In this document: one piece after another, positions 53,834-56,714 of the stretch
How the letters are laid out: each line of letters opens with the position of its first letter
How positions within the stretch are numbered: position 1 is the stretch's first letter
Virus record (IMG/VR): IMGVR_UViG_3300045741_000168
Span: 1 to 56,714 of that record
Length of the DNA stretch: 56,714 nucleotides
Origin: a virus
Strand: one strand, 5' to 3'
Program-made: the position numbers and the translations under genes
The notes under the pieces: generated by a model
Database searches by the model: none
The model's input: the letters and a program-made list of their open reading frames with translations, nothing else
Told to the model about the DNA's origin: nothing

Positions 53834-54437
53834 TCCGTTTTGCGTGGTAAAAGATTTCGAGCGCAATCTATGTGAATATACAGGTGCTAAATATGCTGTT
53901 ACCACCACTAGCTGCACACAGGCTATATTGATGGCGTGTGCATATTGGCGGTATAAAGATAAGTCATATGTATGTAAGATGCCAAGACTATCTTATGTTG
54001 GCGTTCCAGCAAGTATTTGTAATGCTGGACATGCAGTCGAATTCAGGAGTGAAAATTGGCAAGGGGAATATGAGATTTTCCCGTTACCGGTCTGGGACAG
54101 CGCGCGCCGGTTCACATCCGATATGTTCAGGCCAGGCCTGATGCAATGCGTAAGTTTTCACGTGAGCAAAATCCTGGGAGATACTCAAGGAGGCGCGATT
54201 CTGCATGATAACGACGAAGCAGATCAGTGGCTAAGACGAGCTAGATTCGATGGCCGCACAGAAGGAGTTGATCCAAAGAACGACCAGGTTCAATATCCGT
54301 CGTGGCACGCTTATATGAGTCCAGATGTTGCAGCTAGGTTGAACTGGAAGTTATCTGTTCTACCAAAGCATAATGCCGATCTACCCAGGAGTGATTACCC
54401 TGATCTGAGTACGTTGAAGGCGTTCCAGAATGACTGA
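53826..54437 (+). CDS. Miniature DegT-family aminotransferase (PseC-like)
   Basis: 203 residues, against about 380 for the family. Seen: the N-terminal EYTGAKYAVTTTSCTQAILMA, the PLP-pyridine Asp D91 in PVWDSAR, and K115 in VSFHVSKILGDTQGGAILHD (the S-F-H-x-x-K Schiff-base lysine and GG). The usual C-terminal small domain is absent, and the protein ends after about 80 more residues. It could transaminate the 4-keto sugar as PseC does, or be a minimal form that needs a partner. Coupled by overlap to its neighbours. Confidence 0.72.
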   Translation: MLSPFCVVKDFERNLCEYTGAKYAVTTTSCTQAILMACAYWRYKDKSYVCKMPRLSYVGVPASICNAGHAVEFRSENWQGEYEIFPLPVWDSARRFTSDMFRPGLMQCVSFHVSKILGDTQGGAILHDNDEADQWLRRARFDGRTEGVDPKNDQVQYPSWHAYMSPDVAARLNWKLSVLPKHNADLPRSDYPDLSTLKAFQND

Positions 54438-54804
54438 GCTTGATCGTCAAATCCGCACCGACATACAGATGCAGGTAGTTGCCCGTGAAAAGGAGATTCA
54501 TCTTCTGTTCAGCGAAGTGTCTGGCGACAAAATGATTCCAGCCTATACCAGTAACTTCCTGCTCAGTGCCTCGGATGCGCTTGCACTCAGCACTTTGCTG
54601 GCGGACTTGGCATATGAAATAGAAACGACTCTGAAGCCGGTTGGGAGCGCGCTCAAGGCTGAACTGATTGAGAAGCACAGGATCAAGATCACCAAGCGAA
54701 TTGAGTTGATGCTCAACAGCACCAGATTCAAAAAGACCGTCTCGAACAGCGTGTTAGCCAAGAAGATGACGGATGTCTCACTGAAAGATGTATTCGATCT
54801 ATGA
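54430..54804 (+). CDS. Hypothetical helical protein in the Pse operon, 124 aa
   Basis: Mostly alpha-helical (LLSASDALALSTLLADLAYEIETTLKPVG and LIEKHRIKITKRIELML). No motif known to me. The overlap with both neighbours suggests it is part of the same unit. One thought is that it supplies a function missing from the short aminotransferase or the absent PseG, but nothing in its sequence shows this. Confidence 0.5.
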   Translation: MTELDRQIRTDIQMQVVAREKEIHLLFSEVSGDKMIPAYTSNFLLSASDALALSTLLADLAYEIETTLKPVGSALKAELIEKHRIKITKRIELMLNSTRFKKTVSNSVLAKKMTDVSLKDVFDL

Positions 54805-55400
54805 ATGTTGTAGCAATAATCCCTGCGCGTGGCGGGAGTAAAAGGGTTCCACGCAAAAACGTAAGCCAGTTCCGTGGCCATCCTATGATCTGGTACGCCA
54901 TTCGTGCTGCTCAGGCCGCAAACATTTTCACGAGCATCATTGTTTCGACTGACGACCAGATGATTGCTGATGTGGCAAATTCATATGGCGCAGTAGTCTC
55001 AATGCGCGAGCCTGATGACGGCGTCAGAGGTACACAGGAACTCACAGCAGAGGTTCTGAGGGCGTGCTCCATCGATACTGGACTGGCGTGCTGTATTTAT
55101 CCTTGCGTTCCGATGTTACTGGCGACTGATCTTATCTCAGCGCATCACGAACTGGTAGATGAACATCACGATTACGTTATGTCTATAGATCGGTCTGGAG
55201 CTGACATCGGTATGTTCTATTTCGGCCATGTGGAATGCTTCCTGAAGGACGTTCCTCTGCATGGGGCTGGCACCGCTTACCAAGTGATACCAGACGAGAG
55301 GGCTATCGACATAAATACCCAGGAGGACTGGAAAAGGGCCGAACATATGTACGACTCATTTCTGCATAATCTGATGCTTGACATGAGGGGCCATGTATGA
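54801..55400 (+). CDS. pseF: CMP-nonulosonic acid cytidylyltransferase (PseF/NeuA-like)
   Basis: 199 residues, a little shorter than PseF (about 230). IIPARGGSKRVPRKNVSQF is the signature CTP-binding loop; HPMIWYAIRAAQAANIF, IIVSTDD and AYQVIPDERAIDINTQEDW (late family block) follow in order. It activates the nonulosonic acid to the CMP form for transfer. The stop overlaps the next start. Confidence 0.85.
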   Translation: MNVVAIIPARGGSKRVPRKNVSQFRGHPMIWYAIRAAQAANIFTSIIVSTDDQMIADVANSYGAVVSMREPDDGVRGTQELTAEVLRACSIDTGLACCIYPCVPMLLATDLISAHHELVDEHHDYVMSIDRSGADIGMFYFGHVECFLKDVPLHGAGTAYQVIPDERAIDINTQEDWKRAEHMYDSFLHNLMLDMRGHV

Positions 55401-55984
55401 GCAACACTGAAGGGTTCTGGAGCGGTGAATTCGGAGACGACTACCACAAGCGCAATCGTGTCGATTACCGGGACCGTTTACCGTTCTGGCAATCTGCTGT
55501 CCAGTACACAGAGCCGAGAAGCGTGCTGGAGATCGGTTGCGGTCCAGGCTGGAATCTTCTGGCTCTGAGAGAGGTGCAACCGACGCTCGATCTATACGGT
55601 ATAGAGATCAACGAAGGTGCGGTAGCAGAGGCACGTAGCAATAACCTGAAGGTCGATCATGGGACCTTCGACACCGCCAAAGCAATGTACGAACCTGGAG
55701 CCGTCGATCTTGTGTTCACCAGCGGGGTGCTGATCCACGTTGCGCCGGATGATCTTGATCGCTGCATGAACGCGATGATCGAGATAAGTGGACGATATGT
55801 CATGGCTATCGAGTACGACGCTGACCGGGAAGTTCCCCGTGTTTACAGAGGCCACGATGACAAGCTATGGGCCAGGCCATACGGCAAGCTCCTGGAGAAG
55901 AAGGGGCTGAAACTGTTGTCTGAAGGCATGGCAGGTGGCTGGGAAAGTGCGACCTATTACTTACTGGAGAAGGCACAAACATGA
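55397..55984 (+). CDS. Pseudaminic acid biosynthesis-associated methylase
   Basis: 195 residues. EGFWSGEFGDDYHKRNRVDY at the start and VLEIGCGPGWNLLAL, DLVFTSGVLIHVAPDDL, RYVMAIEYDAD, VYRGHDDKLWARPYG in order fit the Pse-associated class I methyltransferase family well. It would add a methyl group to the sugar or its acyl substituent. Confidence 0.85.
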   Translation: MSNTEGFWSGEFGDDYHKRNRVDYRDRLPFWQSAVQYTEPRSVLEIGCGPGWNLLALREVQPTLDLYGIEINEGAVAEARSNNLKVDHGTFDTAKAMYEPGAVDLVFTSGVLIHVAPDDLDRCMNAMIEISGRYVMAIEYDADREVPRVYRGHDDKLWARPYGKLLEKKGLKLLSEGMAGGWESATYYLLEKAQT

Positions 55985-56714
55985 TTCGTTGTAAAACATG
56001 CGTGCTTCCTGATTCCAGACCCGACACTCCTTTCATAGATGGTGAGTGCTCGGCCTGTATCAGCTACCGCAAGCGGCCAATAATAGATTGGGACGAGCGC
56101 AAGCGGCAGCTGCTGGCTTTGCTGGGCCGACACGGATTCAGGTGTATTGTTCCAAGTTCCGGCGGTAAGGACTCTACAGCGCAGGTCATAAAACTTCAGG
56201 AGTTGGGGTGTGATGTAACGGTTGTGACTGCTAGGACATGTCAACTTACATCGGTCGGCAGAGAAAACATCGACAATTTGGCGCGGTACGCCAGGACAAT
56301 CGAGGTCGTACCAAATATGACTGTCAGGGCAAAGCTCAATCGACTTGGGCTTGAACTGGTTGGGGATATATCGTGGCCTGAACATTCTGCAATCTTCACC
56401 ACGCCATTCAAGATGTCAGTGGCATTGGGCATCCCGCTTCTGTGGTACGGAGAAAACCCGCAGAACCAGTACGGCGGCCCTATGGGAAGCGAAGAAGCGA
56501 TGCAGATGACCCAACGCTGGGTCAGTGAGTTCGGTGGCTTCCTGGGACTACGAACCACAGATGTGGTCGGCATGGAAGGGATTACAGCCACAGACATGCT
56601 GGACTACCAGATGCCGAGAGGTGACGATTTGTCACGGGTTGGGACCGAGGCTCATTTTCTCGGCCAATATCTGCCCTGGGACTCTAACGAAAACGCCATG
56701 ATCGCAGCAAGGCA
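55981..56714 (+). CDS. N-acetyl sugar amidotransferase, N-terminal part (continues at 1-500)
   Basis: Start of the gene whose end is at 1-500 (full protein 348 aa). CKTC (C4, C7) and CSAC (C23, C26) form a zinc site; VPSSGGKDSTAQ (S60-G-G-K-D-S65) is the ATP PP-loop. IPLLWYGENPQNQYGGP and WVSEFGGFLGL are family blocks. It converts a sugar N-acetyl group to an acetamidino group or related product in the WbpG/PseA manner, using ammonia supplied through the HisF-like partner. The bases from 56528 on repeat 1-187. Confidence 0.9.
   Translation, partial: MIRCKTCVLPDSRPDTPFIDGECSACISYRKRPIIDWDERKRQLLALLGRHGFRCIVPSSGGKDSTAQVIKLQELGCDVTVVTARTCQLTSVGRENIDNLARYARTIEVVPNMTVRAKLNRLGLELVGDISWPEHSAIFTTPFKMSVALGIPLLWYGENPQNQYGGPMGSEEAMQMTQRWVSEFGGFLGLRTTDVVGMEGITATDMLDYQMPRGDDLSRVGTEAHFLGQYLPWDSNENAMIAAR
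56528..56714. repeat. Terminal redundancy, right copy
   Basis: Repeat of bases 1-187 with one synonymous change (T at 56655 against C at 128). The unit genome would therefore be 56,527 bp. Confidence 0.9.

Noticed and set aside
1-56714. CRISPR array, tRNA genes, integrase or att site
   Set aside because: No regularly spaced direct repeats, no cloverleaf with anticodon arm and no tyrosine or serine recombinase were recognised. The GGTTCGA near 1491 lacks the rest of a tRNA.

Overview
The window is the complete genome of a short-tailed, T7-morphology (podovirus-type) double-stranded DNA bacteriophage, assembled as a circle. Bases 1-187 recur at 56528-56714 with one synonymous difference, and an amidotransferase gene reads in frame across the junction, so the unit genome is 56,527 bp. 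A PEP-CTERM protein encoded at 45065-45661 suggests a Gram-negative host with an exosortase system, such as many environmental Betaproteobacteria. No integrase, RNA polymerase, DNA polymerase or tRNA gene was seen. Replication probably uses a lambda-O-like initiator plus host enzymes.

Layout. (1) 49507 to the end and on through 1-1345 (plus strand) is one nearly gapless, mostly 4-base-overlapping chain: replication initiator, adenine methyltransferase, NinB, HNH nuclease and RusA, then a nonulosonic-acid operon with PseB-like dehydratase, miniature PseC-like aminotransferase, PseF-like cytidylyltransferase, Pse-type methylase, N-acetyl sugar amidotransferase and a HisF/WbuZ homologue. (2) 1854-3920 (minus strand) carries a PseI/NeuB synthase, a GNAT acetyltransferase and two small DNA-binding proteins. 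Downstream of it, 1430-1826 looks like a structured RNA with its own strong promoter. (3) 3950-7128 (minus) holds small early genes and a sliding-clamp-like protein. (4) 7365-40000 (plus) is the virion block: small terminase, an origin-like GC-rich intergenic region, capsid staple-like protein, SGNH esterase, large terminase with a class 3 intein in its Walker A motif, portal, scaffold, major capsid gene split by a group I intron with a LAGLIDADG ORF, tail tubes, ejection proteins, fibre and spike, plus a glycosyltransferase and a methyltransferase. (5) 40055-42331 is the lysis region, with a T4-type lysozyme and a 3-TM holin, interrupted by a minus-strand cluster. (6) 42310-49453 (minus) holds a cytosine methyltransferase with a second gene nested in another frame, a Tad2-like (DUF2829) anti-defence protein, a PEP-CTERM protein, a Gp157-like protein, SSB, and two striking arrays of degenerate 5-bp repeats.

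Working together: the phage appears to carry most of a pseudaminic-acid-type pathway (dehydratase, transaminase, acetyltransferase, synthase, CMP activation, methylation, amidation). PseG (UDP-sugar hydrolase) and a HisH-type glutaminase are absent and may come from the host. Possible users are a Rossmann-like protein reminiscent of Maf or sialyltransferases beside the terminase gene and the glycosyltransferase in the tail block. Virion glycosylation or remodelling of the host surface are the leading inferences.
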